DNA of 64,000 bases from Chelonoidis abingdonii (lineage: Eukaryota > Chordata > Testudines > Testudinidae). The notes beneath the pieces were generated by a model. It was not told the DNA's origin. It ran no database searches and worked only from the letters and a program-made list of their open reading frames with translations. Positions 1 through 12,934 of the stretch are shown here, in pieces. The stretch is from the NCBI RefSeq assembly GCF_003597395.2, contig NC_133770.1:82312055-82376054 (forward strand), read 5' to 3'. Position 1 is the stretch's first letter. The number at the start of each line of letters is the position of its first letter. Both the position numbers and the translations under genes were made by a program.

Positions 1-119
1 TGGATACACATTGGTATGGTGTAGTCTTGTAGGTTGAAAAATGCATGGATATACAACTTTGGAGTGATGGCTGATACTCCAAAGAGTTTTTATTGACTTA
101 ACTTTTGCCCTTCCATTAA

Positions 120-300
120 TGTGTGTAATGCCAACAGACCCTGGTCATCGTCCGCTGGGATCAAACCTGAGACCTCTGGAGCTTAATGCATGAGCCTCTA
201 CTGCACAAGCTGAAAGGTGTGTGTTAGCCAAGGCTGTAGCAGACTCCTCAATCTCTAACTGCCACTAAAGTGGGACAGTGGGCCACACCAACCAGACATG
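120..300 (-). repeat. tRNA-derived SINE remnant
   Basis: Read on the minus strand, this stretch has a Pol III type-2 promoter layout: an A-box-like run complementary to about 195-213 (agctt..gcagtagagg) and a B-box-like run complementary to 157-167 (ggtttgatccc). The spacing is that of a tRNA gene, but the flanking bases do not fold into a clean cloverleaf, so it is a SINE relic and not a functional tRNA. Its outer limits are uncertain. Confidence 0.5.
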
Positions 301-3300
301 GGTGACGTGCACAAAAGGCTATATTTACCTCAAAAGTGGTAGGCAAGATTTGGGGTTGAAGTTAATTTTTTCTGTAGAACTTGAAGTGAATCAGACAAAG
401 TTTCATGCATTATAACAACCTAAAAATGGGTGTTCAGTGTAGTTCAAGAAGTTTTCCAACTTTGTTGACTCATCTGTGTTTGTTTTTTAGTTACTCCAGA
501 GAAGTAAAACTTAATCTCAGCCAAGGGGATTTAAAAGACTAACTGCCCAGCACCTTAATTTTGTTGTTCAAAGTCTAATTTTGAAAATTATTCACTTCTG
601 AAATTGGCACACTGATGGTGGATGTGGCCCCCGTCAGTGTTGATACAGCACATGAGTGCTGGAGATCTAAGCTTTCATTATATTCTATTAAAAAAAAAAA
701 AAAAGTCCCTAACTCTTTTCCTTATCTGCATTTTCTGGGTCTCTTTTTCACGTTGTCTTCAATGGGAGCAGAGTGAGGTTAATCTCACCACTATTGAAAA
801 TCCATCCTGAATTCCCACTTAAAAAAAAAATAAAAATCTAACATTCTTGAAAAGTAATGGGTGTTCAGATCACTGATTTGTGTCTAATAGCTTCATTTTA
901 ACAAGGACTCTTTTGTGTGGGATTTTCTGACTATAACGTGGCATTGGTTTCCTTGGTCCCACTTCTCCTTTTCCATCCTTTCAAGAGAGGGTGCAAGTGT
1001 ATGTGTGTGCACGTGTAATTCACTGGGCCCCCACTCTGGGGCTATCATGTCATCTCAACACTGGTATACTGTCTTTAAAGCTGCTGGCCAAGCTGCCAAT
1101 GTACTGTATGACCATAACTCAATAGTTCTTATTACTTGTTAGTTCCTTTGGGGCCTTATTGTTAAACCCCAAACTTCAGATGCCACCACATGTGCGCATA
1201 TGCGACTACAGCTCATGGTCAATCAGAAGAACATGTATATTCTTTCATCAGTGCTGAGAATGTCTCTGTGAATGGTACTTGTAACCAAACATCTTAAACT
1301 TCGATTTATATGGAGGATTTTCACCTTAGTGACAAGGATGATTTCCTATTGAGTGAGGAATCTTCTGCTCTAGACCATGGTATTAAGGAATTACATTAAG
1401 CAGTGCTAGGTAACGAAACTACCACAAGATGGCAGTGTTTCAGTAGTTTACTGTTCAAAGTGCTATGAATCAGCAGCGACTCTTTTCTATAACCCAGGAC
1501 CTGGTTATATCCAGGGCTTGGCAGACCATTACTGGCAGTTCTCCAAAGTCTTTATGTAACCCTTCTTCCAGGCGGAGTTGGTGGCAACTAGGGCTGGGTT
1601 CAATATTTAGGGGTTTCTTTTCAACAATACAACACAGAATTGGCTTGAGCCTCCACCCAGTAACCTGGGAAAATTACACCACCCCTGGGTGCCTCTAAAA
1701 GGCAATACTTCTCCTCACAGGCACAGCATCTGTGTATAGAAAAGAAACTCTTAGTGAAAAGAGAGAAGTCACCTGACAATTAGGGAAAATGCAGGATTCA
1801 ACTGTGAGCAAAACACCCACCCCACATTATATTGGGTAGTGGTTTTTGCCTCAAGTTCTTGAGATCTACAACTAAAAGTTCCTTTAACATGCCCCTCTCT
1901 GCTCCCTCACCACACCTCACTAACAGTGATTGTTTTTGGTCAGTGAAGACCCAGAGTTCAGTGGGGCATCTGTGTGAGTTCACCTCCCACCCAGGGGTGG
2001 GAGGGTGAGGGCACCTTGCTTGCCCCGCCAGCTGCTGTTCCTCAGCTCCACTGGCAGCCCCGCCCAGTGTGGGACCCAGATTTAGGGCTCTTCATACCAG
2101 CAAGAGGGAAAGGCCTGGCAGGTGTTGCTCCTCACAGCAGGTATGATACCAGGTAGTGTGGATGGGAATTGATACAAGCGGTGGTTTAAGGGTCCAGGCT
2201 GGGACTTTCAGTGAGGGTATGATGGAGTCCCTATTCTGTTGTCCTCAGCCCAGGAGAAGTGCAATGTACTGCTGAGCCCAGTGAGGGTGAAGACAGGATA
2301 TTGCTGTGCCAGTGAAAGACTGAGCCTGATATTGCTGGATATCTGTTCGCGTTTTGTTGAACTCAGTTGTAATATCCTAGAGCGTGGGATGGGATGTTTG
2401 ACTTGCATATGCATCTAGGACAGTTTTGAGACCTCAAGACTGGGAAAATTAAGGCATCCGCAGGATCTGATGCAAGATATCAGGCTCTGTTACAGAGGTC
2501 CAAAAAAATAAATCTGTTAACTTTCCTCTAGGTCTCAGTGAGTATTGTCTTTTCTTTCAGTTCCTTCAGATGATTCTGTGAAACTGTGCCTCAGGCTCAC
2601 CTCTTGCTCACAGTATGGTACATCTTCTATCTGGGCATACAGGAAACACCTTCTTTCAAAGTTAGATATAGGGGCTGGTACCTGTGGCTTAGTGGTCAGT
2701 CTCTGTCCGGTATAAGGGATATTGACATTCTTAGTCACATTTAATTCCTGTGGCCAGTATACACTGTAAATACTGAAAAGACATCACATTGCCCTCTGGA
2801 GGGAGGCAGTGCTTTACATATCTCAACTGTCTCCAGAGGAATGAATGGCGCTTAGGTTTTCACAATGATTTTGAGCCAGAAGGAAGACATGGGGCCTTCA
2901 TGGGAAACGGGGGATAAACTATATGGGAGGGTGGAGGTGAAATGCAGGAACCTTGCATTAGAAGCAGAGGGGAGAAGAGGAATTGAGCAACTTTATTTAT
3001 TTGATGGGTAAGAAATCTAGGTTATGGAGGAAAACAGTTTCCTTCCTGCCTCTTGAAGGTGAAAATAAGAGTTAGTAAAATTTACATTTTACTACTTAAT
3101 AATGGTGTTGAAGCTTGCTAGAGTAGTATTCACCTCTATGTGCAAACTGGTGAGAAATGGAGAACACCCACATTAATTCCCCTTCTAGGGCTCTCAGTTT
3201 CGAAGTTAAGTGTAAAACCTACATTGAAGAAGTGCAGCCTTTTTCAAGCATACCCCTGAACATTGGGATTTTCATTAAAAAGAAACAGGTGGTTCAACCC

Positions 3301-3359
3301 AGACCAGTAAGAGGTTCTCACTGCCTGCCCTGCAACTCTGAGTGTCTTAGACCATACTG
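301..3359. other. non-coding stretch, no gene seen
   Basis: No exon, RNA gene or clear mobile element could be supported here. Open frames are short (under 80 codons) and lack family motifs. A poly-A run lies near 691-704. Old repeats too decayed to name are likely. Confidence 0.5.
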
Positions 3360-5945
3360 TCATAGAATATAAGGGTTGGAAGGGACCTCAGGAGGTCATC
3401 TAGTCCAACCCCCTGCTCAAAGCAGGACTAATTCCCAACTAAATCATCCCAGCCAGGGCTTTGTCCAGCCTGACTTTAAAAATGTCTGAGGAAGGAGAGT
3501 CCACCACCTCCCTAGGTAACCCATTCCAGTGCTTCACCACTCTGAGTGAAAAAGTTTTTCCTAATATCCAACCTAAACCTCCCCCACTGCAACTTGAGAC
3601 CATTACTCCTTGTTCTGTCATCAGGTACCACTGAGAACAGTCTAGATCCATCCTCTTTGGAACCCCCCTTTCAGGTATTGAAAGTCATGTCTATCAAATC
3701 CCCCCCATCTCTTCTTCGCAGAACTAACCAATCCCAGATTCCCTCACCTCTCCACTCGTAAAGTCATGTGCTCACCCCTAACACTATTGTTGCCTCCACG
3801 AACTCTTTCCAATTATCCACATCCTTCATAGATTCCCAAAACCCGAACACAGTACTCTACCCCATATAGGCCTCAAACCTTTTAAATCATAATAGACGAA
3901 TGTAAATTACTCTCAGTCCTTTTCAGCTATCGCGGCCAACTCCCTTACCCTTATAGATGCCAAAATGCTAAGGTTAAGCTAGCTACTATAAATAACAACA
4001 AGGCACCCTCATACTCCACCCATATCATCGTCAGTCAACTGATAAAGAACCCTAAGCCTCCCTTCTTCTGAGAACCTCCGCTTTCTAGAACACCCAGCTC
4101 CATCTTAACTGTGAATGGGCTTCTCCATCCTTAATGCAACTCGCACCTTGTCCCTTGGTATGAAGCTCATCAATTTCTTTTGGGCCCCAATCCTCTAATT
4201 TTATCTAGTCTCTCTTACCTATTTCCCTTACCCTACGGCAATATTCTATTCCACTCTATCCATAAATTTACGTTCCCAGGCTCACTAAAACTCTGCTGTA
4301 AGAGTAGTCCACACTACCTCCCCACACCATTAATGACATAGCTGAAAAACCTTAAGGAACCAACTGGGACTACTCTACTTATGTAAACTGCATATCACAA
4401 TATATCATGGACCCGTTGAAATCCAAGCTAACCCCCATTGAACCGATCCCCATCTAAAAGCCAGCATCTATCGCACCGTTATACGTTCCATTCATCATCC
4501 CTACTTAAGCTTAAACTCGCAAATATTCAGTGCGATGAAGTATCAAAATCCTGCCTAAAGTCACCAGGATAACTCCACTCTCACTGCTTCCCTCAAATCT
4601 CTTAAGACTTCACCCAGGGTCGTTGTTATAACTTCCCCACCAGTATAAAAGCCAATTAGGTAAATAAGTCAGCTCCCAGCACCCCGACCCTCCACCCGTC
4701 GAATCCACTCTGGACTTCCGATCACTTCCTGTCATCCTCTAATCTACAACATTGAGTTCTATTGACAGACTCTGCGCCACTGGTATTATTGATCGCAACC
4801 TTGGACTCTGTATTTCTTAGATGACTGAGGTACCTGCTCTCAGTTCCTGATAACCTCCCTGTCTTGCCACTTTCATTTTAAGATGGCACTTCTAACAGGT
4901 TAGCTGCATATCTTTCCATGTCTTACACGGTATACCCATTCCCCTGTTCGAACTCCCCATGAGTTACCAACAGTACCCAACAATCATATGCCCACGTAGT
5001 ACAACTTTTCGCCCTGCACTGCCATTACTCCACATCTCCCACACGCACCGATACAGACCTGTCGCTTACATATACGCCTCATCCTCTGTTATACAACGGC
5101 CATTACGACGCCCATGGACTGTGGCTACCAGTTTTCTAAATACCACCACTCTTTCCTCACAAGGCTGGTCATCTCTCCCCATACGTCGCCATGCGAGCAC
5201 TGGGAGCTACCTTGTTTGAAGTACACAAAAATCATTCGAGTACATTTAGCTTTTTTCCTCCACCATCTCTTGTCACTAGGTTGCCTCCCTAAGTTTGTAA
5301 GGCCACACTTTTCTGACTTCTTCTTGTTGCTAACAACCTGAAAAAACCCTCTTGTTAACCTTAACATCTCTGCTATGCAAACCAAAAGTTGATTTGGCTC
5401 CTATTTCCACTCTCTGATGCCTGGCAAATATTTTATACTCCTCTCTGGTCATTTGTCCAAATCTCCACTTCTTGTAAGTCTTCTTTTTTTGCATTAGAAT
5501 CCAACGGATTTTCAACCGTAAACCAGCTTGGCCGCCTGCCATGATTTACTACACATCTCGGGACTGTTTTTTTCCCCTGCAATTCCATAAGGTCTTTAAA
5601 ATCAGGCCGCTCTGCCTACTCTTTCCCGCTCAAGTTTATGTCCCAAGGGATCCTGCCCATCAGCTCCCTGAGGGAGTCAAAGTCTGCTTTTCTGAAGTCC
5701 AGGGTCTATATTCTGCTGCTCTCCTTTCTTCCTTGTGTCAGGATCCTGAACTTGACCATCTCATGGTCACTGCTTCCCAGGTTCCCATCCACTTTTGCTC
5801 CCCCTACTAACTCTTCTCTCTTTGTGAGCAGCAGGTCAAGAAGAGCACTGCCCCTAGTTGGTTCCTCCAGCACTTGGACCAGGAAATTGTCCCCTACACT
5901 TTCCAAAAACTTCCTGGATGCTGTGTGCTCTGGCTCACAGCCCTG
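3360..5945 (-). mobile_element. CR1 LINE, minus strand, with scrambled middle
   Basis: The CR1 3' end lies at 3360 and the element reads leftward. Bases 3439-3651 on the minus strand encode the end of the reverse-transcriptase ORF (HWNGLP motif). Bases 5706-5906 encode the C-terminal part of the APE-type endonuclease (EEPTRG and GSSDHE motifs). Both ends are well preserved. Between about 3740 and 5340 the order of CR1 words is still recognisable (for example around 4175-4210), but substitutions and small indels are far denser than in the two ends. It is 5'-truncated near 5945 within the endonuclease. It cannot encode a working protein. Confidence 0.85.
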
Positions 5946-6486
5946 ACACCAACAGCCTGACTACAAGCATGTAGGTCATAGCCTGGCTTTCATGGCCCAT
6001 TTATGTTTTGCAGTGTAGCTTCAATGCCCTTCTTAGTATTGAATTTCCCCCAACCATCAGCCTCTGTAGTGTCTAGCTCTTTCTCTTGGAACACTCTCAG
6101 AAGTTAATTGCTCCTTTTAAGAGTCAATACCCTTGTTGAGTTATGTCCATTTTGTATAATTTCTGAGTTTGTGCCCATGTGACCCAGGTGATCACAATTT
6201 TCCTGCCTTTTATTTCTCCTCAGAAGTGGCAAACAACTTCTGGATAGAACTGGTTTTTATCACCTTTTCCACAGGATTTCCGAGAAGGAGTTTTCTGCTC
6301 CTTCTGCGGGGTTTCCCAGGCATGGTTAGATAAGTCTGCTCCGAGCAATGCTCAGGGGCTGTTCATTCAAGTGACAGTAAAGGACTGTCGTGGGTCTGAC
6401 TTGCACTTACCTACCCATCCTAGTGGTGGGAGGCTAGGGTTTTCTTTTCACAGCTCTGCTTCCACTTGGACGTGCATTTAACATCA
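5946..6486. other. non-coding stretch, no gene seen
   Basis: Between the CR1 copy and the next hAT insertion I see no motif-bearing open frame, RNA gene or clear repeat boundary. Confidence 0.45.
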
Positions 6487-6494
6487 TCTGCAAG

Positions 6495-6840
6495 CAAGGC
6501 TTCCAAGAGGAGGGTGGCAAGTGGGGAAATTTGCCCCAGGCTCTGGGCCCCGCAGGGAGCCCCACGAGAGTTTTTTGGGGCCCTTGAAGCAGAGTCCTTC
6601 AGTCACTCTGGGGGCCCTGGAAAACTCTCGTGGGGCCAGGGTCATCTTCTGCAGCAATTCGGCGGTGGGGGGTCCTTCCGCTCTGGGTCCCACCGCCGAA
6701 GTGCTGCGAAGACCAGCAGCATCGGGTCCCGGGGTGGAAGGAGCCCCCTGCTGCAATGCCGGGTCTTCAGCGGCAATTCGGCCATGGGGAGCCCCCACCG
6801 CCGAAGACCCCAGCCCCCTTGAATCCTCTGGATGGCCCTG
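6495..6840. mobile_element. non-autonomous hAT-like element
   Basis: The 346-bp GC-rich element is bounded by the identical 8-bp duplication tctgcaag at 6487-6494 and 6841-6848, the hallmark length for hAT transposons. Its ends are imperfect inverted repeats of the type CAGGGC.G.CCAGAGG (left caaggcttccaagagg, right complement cagggccatccagagg). The interior is palindromic GC-rich sequence with no transposase. The long open frames on both strands are by-products of its base composition. It is related to 39559-41817. Confidence 0.8.
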
Positions 6841-6848
6841 TCTGCAAG

Positions 6849-7452
6849 GAGAAGAGAAGGCAGGGAGCCACATCCAATTTCCATCATCCATCTCCAACCG
6901 TTGTCCCCTGACGTACCATCTACTCTTCTTCAGACCCAGAGGAACATCAAGGGACTTCCTGGAGCTCCTCTCTGATGGCTTTCAACTAGCTGGAGGATTG
7001 AAGTCCCAGGCAACAATCAAAGGAGGTTTCTGTTAAGGGGTTTACTTACCTGTTTATGGGGATTATTTTGGAGAATCACTATATTGCATACTTTTTACTG
7101 TTTACTCCCTCCTTTCCTTTGCCCTATCCATTGTACACCACTTCTTCAATACACTTTATTTGTTTTTCACCTTATCCCAACTGACTCCTTGTTATTCAAG
7201 GTGGGAGGGTCCCCCTGTGGGAAAATTAAACCTACCAGTTGACAGATGCTGGACAGGGAGGGTCAAATCTAAGGACACAGGAAGCGTAGGCCTACATATA
7301 TTTCTTTCCCTTTCTGTCCTTTCCTCTAACACCCTGCAGTTCATTACTTTAACTGGTGTTTGAGAAACACCCTTATTTCAATCACAGCACTGAGTTGGTT
7401 TTATAGGAAAAGTAAAACCAGTTTATTAAACAAAGTCATAAACTGGAAAGAT
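6849..7452. other. non-coding stretch between two hAT insertions
   Basis: No exon or RNA gene seen. Together with the sequence after 7686 this may be one older repeat interrupted by the hAT copy at 7461, since a tttattaaac motif at about 7420-7429 resembles an antisense polyadenylation signal. That is weak. Confidence 0.3.
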
Positions 7453-7460
7453 ATCAAGTA

Positions 7461-7677
7461 CAGGGCCAGCTCCAGGCACCAGCTTTTCAAGCAGGTGCCT
7501 GAGGCGGCAACTCCAGAGCGGGTCGGCAATTTCAGCTATTCGGTGGCAATTCGGCGGAGGGTCCTTCACTTCCGCTCGGAGCAAAGGACCTCCCGCTGAA
7601 TTGCCGCAGATCGCGATCGCGGCTTTTTTTTTTTTTTGTGGCTGCTTGGGGCGGCCAAACCCCTGGAGCCGGCCCTG
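7461..7677. mobile_element. non-autonomous hAT-like element
   Basis: The element spans 217 bp, starts cagggccagctccagg and ends cctggagccggccctg, giving terminal inverted repeats of about 16 bp. It is flanked by the exact 8-bp duplication atcaagta (7453-7460 and 7678-7685). It shares its ends and GC-rich body with the copies at 16527, 17931, 46972 and 55839. A T-tract lies near 7625-7637. No coding capacity. Confidence 0.85.
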
Positions 7678-7685
7678 ATCAAGTA

Positions 7686-10520
7686 TAAGGAATAAAGACA
7701 AAAGGTTCCAAGCAAACAAAGGTCAAGGTATTCTGCTAAGACTAAAACTGAACTTCAGCAAGTTACAGCCTTTATCTATGCAGGTTATTCACCTTAAACT
7801 TAGTTCCCAGAGATTTGAACCCCCTTGGCTGAAGGGCCTAGCAGTCTGTAATTTCAAGAGCTCTGACCCCTTGAGTCACCCAAATGAAGGACAACTCACT
7901 TATATCACCCCAAAGTTCCACATCTTTGCTTCAAGAGCCAAGAAGGCTTTTTGCTGTTCTTCCCTTCCTGTGGACTTGATCCTCCTGCTGACTCATACGA
8001 AAATGGAGCTTCCACTGTTTTGATTCCACACTGCTTAATTTACAGTGGAGACAGGTAAATAGCTGCCTTCCCTCCTGTCAGGGAGAGAACCTGTGGCCAA
8101 GAATTCAGTAAGAGTCAAAAGGCCTGATCCATTCTGGCAATTTGTAAATTCCTATGAAAATATTTAGTGGAGCAACTGTGACTGCAAGCAAATATTCTGA
8201 ATTTAGAAATGTGCACAGACAAGACACCATTTGTACCGGCTACTGACCACTAAATAATGAGAATCCCCACCTCTAAACACACTCATAGACTTCCAAACTC
8301 TAACATATAACATTCAGTGGATCTTATTTGTCCCCAATCCAATTCACCCTGTTCAGAAAGCCAGTATGAGACAAATGCACCACTGGGGTTCCACTTAAAC
8401 CTATTTTTGAGGAATTCAGTGGTGCGTAGATCTTGTGCTGGCCTTCTGCACATACGTGAATATCTCTCCCTTACAGCTAACTCTAATAAAATCAGTAGAG
8501 TTACACTTGGATGAATTTATCTATAATGGGCCAAAGTTGTTTGTAAAGACAGAGGCTTTTACAAGCATTATTAGTACTGGAGAAAGGGAAGACTTGGCAG
8601 ACACAGAAATAAGCAGAGCTGTAGAGATTCATGTTTCCTGGGAGTCAGTTCTGTACAAGCTGTATAAACTTTCTCCAGTTAAACACATGATCTGAAGGTG
8701 AAGATTTTTTCCTGAGAAACTTTAGATATTCTCTTTTTTTGGCAGCCTCCACAAACCACTTATATACAATTCCCTTTAATCATTTCTCGTTTCTTGACCC
8801 AAATGCACATCTGCTTGAGGATGCAGAACACCGTGTTCTTAGACATTTTATTATACACACACATGCTTCACAGTAGACTTTCATTTGTGCCACACATTTG
8901 CTTACACACTTCCACTACCGTCTTCTGTCTTTTTATTCTGGCTGGAGGTAGCCAGATAGTGGTTCTATCAAACAAAAGGTAGGTGCAAGGTTGTGTTTTA
9001 TAATCAGTAGACTGTAGACTGCAAGCGAAGGGGAATATGTCAATTTAGATTATGCCTTTTAGACCTACCCTTCATTAGCAGTCACTATTGAGACACACAA
9101 AGCTGGGCCTCAGACAGATGCAATGCTTAAGAGGACTGCATAGGCTGCACCATCCTAAGGGATGCTTTCCACCTCCTTCTATACCTTGCCTGCTATAATG
9201 GCCCCAAGTGCTCAGAAATCAGGAGACTTGCTTAAAAATTGTGACATTAAACCAATAATAAATCTTGAGTTCTTATTGCCTTCTGGTGTGTGAGCCCTTA
9301 GGCTGCACTTGATCATGTTTTCAAGCTTTTCTTCACAACTGTGAGAACTACCAACTTACCTTTTTTAAAAAAATGACAGCCAAGATTCTCACCTCCTGAT
9401 ATGCTTCCAGGAGCTGGGCTTTTAAGAAAACCACCAAATATGACAATTTGCAATAATATTACAGGAGTTGGCAACACCCAAGACATCCTCCCACAGAGCC
9501 CCTTCCCACATGTTTTTTCCATGGTATGTGTGGAGGAGAAATGACATGGACTTAACAATGTTTGGGGGACTAAAAGAGGGTAACTGCAGTGAGAAGGGCC
9601 AAAAGGGCCTTAGGACTGATGAAAATGAAAGGGGATTTTAGTTGCTCAATGAGGGTGTGATCCTGCAAGATATTGAGCATGCTAGCCCTGATGCAGTTAA
9701 GTTGAAGTTAGTGTCCATGCTTGTGCTTAAATTTAACCATATTGTTAAGTGCTTTGCTGAACTGGGGCTCAGCACCTTGCAGGATCAAGCCCAAAGAGCT
9801 GATTGTTAAGAAAGTGAGAAGTGGCCAGTCTTGGGAAGAGGGAATTTAAGTTCTAATAAATGTGTGTTGTAAACTGTGGAAGCTGAACTATTGTTTAACA
9901 GGGAAATGGACCCAGATCAGATCCAGGTTTAGGTAATGGCAGGAATAGGTTAATTTCCCAGCTGGGAGCTGCCTGCCCCTACAGTGCTAGTGGGGGAATA
10001 TATAGAGGAAGCTCAAAGAGAGATCCCATTCTGAAAGAGACAGGCATCCTGTGTACAAAAACAGGCTTTCATGACATGAGTCTAATCACACTGAAAGGGA
10101 AATACCTCAGGGCAGAGATTTCCAAAGAATTAACAGAATCAAAAAATAATATGGTAATATTACATTCTATTCATGAGGCTTGATTTTCAATGTTGCTTAG
10201 AGTATGTGTTGCCACTTATATCTTTGAATTAAAAAAATCTCATTTGGTCTATACCAAAGGTTTGATGTGACGTTGTGCAGTGCTCTGCAATCTTTCTCTT
10301 ATAAATAGATTTCTTGGCAGTGGAAAGTTTTGGAAGAAAATACAAGGGAAAGGAAATTAAAGATATAGAACAAGATATTCAGCTCCATGCATGTCAAGAC
10401 TACAGAGGAACTTTTCTGAATTAACATAAATGTATCATGGTATATTAAATTACATAAAACATCTTGTTTACCATTACTGAAATGCAGCTGTGACTGGGGT
10501 TGCTGGAGGGGTCTCACTGC
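7686..10520. other. non-coding stretch, one small palindromic element
   Basis: No host exon could be supported. A palindromic MITE lies at 9652-9792. The rest is AT-rich sequence with short open frames and no recognisable motif. Confidence 0.45.
9652..9792. repeat. palindromic MITE (cctgcaa family)
   Basis: The left end gggtgtgatcctgcaaga pairs with the right end cttgcaggatcaagccc, and the interior (aagca.tgctt words) is partly self-complementary. The same design recurs at 15688-15760, 45617-45754 and 54615-54721, with a half copy at 23203-23300. Confidence 0.55.
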
Positions 10521-10604
10521 GATTACTCAATCAGAGCAAACCACAAAGAATGGAGTGGATAATCCTTAAAACTGCTGGGCTAGTCTCATGATTAGATTCA
10601 CCAA
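10521..10604. repeat. direct repeat left of polymerase fossil
   Basis: About 84 bp starting gattactcaatcagagc and ending gattcaccaa. It recurs in the same orientation at 13010-13090 with scattered mismatches and small indels. The two copies bracket the polymerase-like pseudogene. Confidence 0.7.
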
Positions 10605-10639
10605 TTGCAGGTATCATTGCAGCCTCTGCTTGAGCATGA

Positions 10640-12865
10640 TGTGCTCAGACAGTCTGGGTGTGCAGCTGAGGTGTCCTAACTGCAGACTGTATTGTCGCGC
10701 CAAAGAGTGTTTAGACAGACATGTCAACTGAGCATCGAAAAAACAAGTCGAATGCCTGTCTAAAAGTTTGTGATCAGTGGCAGTCTTACGTGGACAAGGG
10801 GCACAGGTGTAAAGGGAGACGTTGTAAACAGTGTCAGGATTTGATCACCGGTGAAGTAGACAGCCACCTGTGTTTTATGAATAGCATTAGAAAGCCCAAA
10901 TAATCAGAGAAGTAATTTTTTCATGATTTTGAATGCATGCAGGAGACTGGGTTGCATGTGCCAAATTGAATTTTTGCTATGTTCCTAAAGCCAGAAAAAT
11001 CTTGGGAATTTAAGGGTGGTGAGTATCTTTCTACCTTTGTTAAGACCTTTATTGGCAAAAAGTTCCAGGACTACTCATTCCTAGTGCACAGTTCCAAAGA
11101 TTATGATGTGTACTTCGTTATTAGACAATTATTAGACAAGGAAAATATGTGCATAGAACTGATAACTCAGGGTAGTAAACTAAAGTGTGTGAAAGTTAAG
11201 GCCCTGGACATTCGTTTTACAGACTCTTTAAACTTGTTCGTGAAGCTTAGTAAGCTCCCGCAGGCGATGGGGTTTGAAGGTTGCAAAGGGTATTTCCCAC
11301 GTTTTTTTTAACACTTTAGAAAACCAAATTTACATGGGGCCTATGCCTGGGGTGGAGTGCTATGGCGTAGACAGCATGCTGCCTTGACTGGTATCGGGAC
11401 AACTGATATGAGACGTTTGACTTGCAGAATGAGCTCGCATATTATTGTCAGCCTGATGTCAACATTTTGAGATGGGCCTGTATCCTGTACAGAGAAGAGA
11501 TCATGAAAATGACAGAGATGGGAGATACTGTAGAGGGAGGTCCTGGTAAATTCAAAGAGGTAAAATTGTGTATAGATCCTTTCTGGTACATAATGCTGGC
11601 ATCTGTCTGCATGGCTATGTACGGGTTTGTTTTCTGCAGCCTGACACAGTAGCTCTTCTCCCTCCAGACAACTGTCAGAAGCAGAAGAAGAGATATTCGA
11701 CCTCTTATATTCAGTGGCTGTTGTATACTGCTCACAAAGAAAATATACAGATATGGCATGCTTTCTGGGGTGGGGAATTACAGGTAAGCCCTTACTTTCT
11801 AGATGGTTATGCCGTCATTGACAGGGTACGCACAGCCTTTGAGTTTAACAGGTGTTTTTTCCAGGGTTGTGTCACCTGTTATTGTGAAAAAGCACAGAAC
11901 CCTATGATGGGGACAACTTTTGGGTTTCTTTATTACAAGATGCAGCTCAAGACTGGCTCTCTGAAAAGATTTGGTTATGTAGTGAGGACCCTCTGGGAGC
12001 ACGAGTTGGGGGAGGTGATAGAAACAGACAGGGAGCTTTCAGATTTCTTAAATGAAGCCCAGCTACCTCAGCCTCTCGTGCCTAGGAATGCTTTTTTGCG
12101 GGGGAGGACTAATGCTATCTGCCTGTATTACAACCCTAACCCTGGTGAAGAAATCCACTATTATGATTTTACCAGCCTGTACCCTTTTGTAAACAAAACC
12201 AAAGAATATCCTATCGGACACCCCGATATAGTTCATGACAAATTTAGACCCCTTGCAAATTATTTTGGAATTGCGAAAGTTAAAGTGTACCCCCCGCGAG
12301 GCCTCTTTTTCCCATTTTTACCTGTCAGAGTGGGTGGCAAACTTATGTTCCGACTATGTCGAACCTGTGCAGAAACCAAGCAACGGGAGATGTGCACCCA
12401 TACTGATGAGGAGAGGGCCATCCTGGGGACTTGGTGCATGGTGGAATTGAATGCGGCCATAGAGAAGGGGTATGCGGTGGCTAAAATCTTTGAAATCAGG
12501 CATTTTGAAGAAAAATCTGACAAACTCTTTTCAGAGTGCATAAAATTACGTCACCACCAAAAACAAGAGGCTCAGGATATCCCAGCTGGTGCACAGACAA
12601 AGAAAAACAAAATAATTATGTTAATGATTTCTACTGGAATGAAGGTGTGTATTTATGCCAACATGAGATCACGTCGAACCCCACTAAGTGTCAAATCACT
12701 AAACGGTTTTTAAATTCTCTGTTGCGTAAATTTGGCCAAAGAACAAACGTATCCAATACCAGCATCGTGAAAGACCCTGACGAACTCTTTCAGTACCTGT
12801 TTTCCTGCAATTATGAGGTTTCATCCTGCGAGTTTATCAATGATGAAACAGCATGCGTGTCTTGA
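10640..12865 (+). pseudogene. protein-primed family-B DNA polymerase fossil (Maverick/Polinton or adintovirus type)
   Basis: This is an old, broken copy of the replicative polymerase of a large virus-like DNA transposon. In order it shows a Cys/His-rich N-terminal segment (about 10660-10900), an exonuclease region with a DSLN motif near 11221 and a YFP..F motif near 11290, a YC..DV.IL exonuclease-III-like motif near 11443-11465, and a palm motif A of DxxSLYP type near 12166-12185. A motif-B-like segment (NS....KFGQR) lies near 12713-12746. The catalytic motif C is not reached: similarity stops near 12,865. Open segments fall in all three plus-strand frames with a stop at 10901-10903 and several frame changes, one next to a T-run at about 11302. 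No capsid, integrase, protease or packaging gene is nearby. It is non-functional as it stands. Assignment to this polymerase class is by motif order; the exact lineage is inferred. Confidence 0.72.
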
Positions 12866-12934
12866 AAGCACGCAAAAGTTGCTACTTCATCTCTGGCAAT
12901 ACCAATGTCTTCATAGCCTGTTTCACCACCGCTT

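Noticed and set aside
195..217. Functional tRNA gene on the minus strand
   Set aside because: A- and B-box-like words are present, but the arms do not pair into a cloverleaf and the acceptor stem is missing.
6466..7036. Overlapping long open frames on both strands
   Set aside because: They fall in the hAT copy 6495-6840, whose composition lacks stop codons by chance. No domain is visible.
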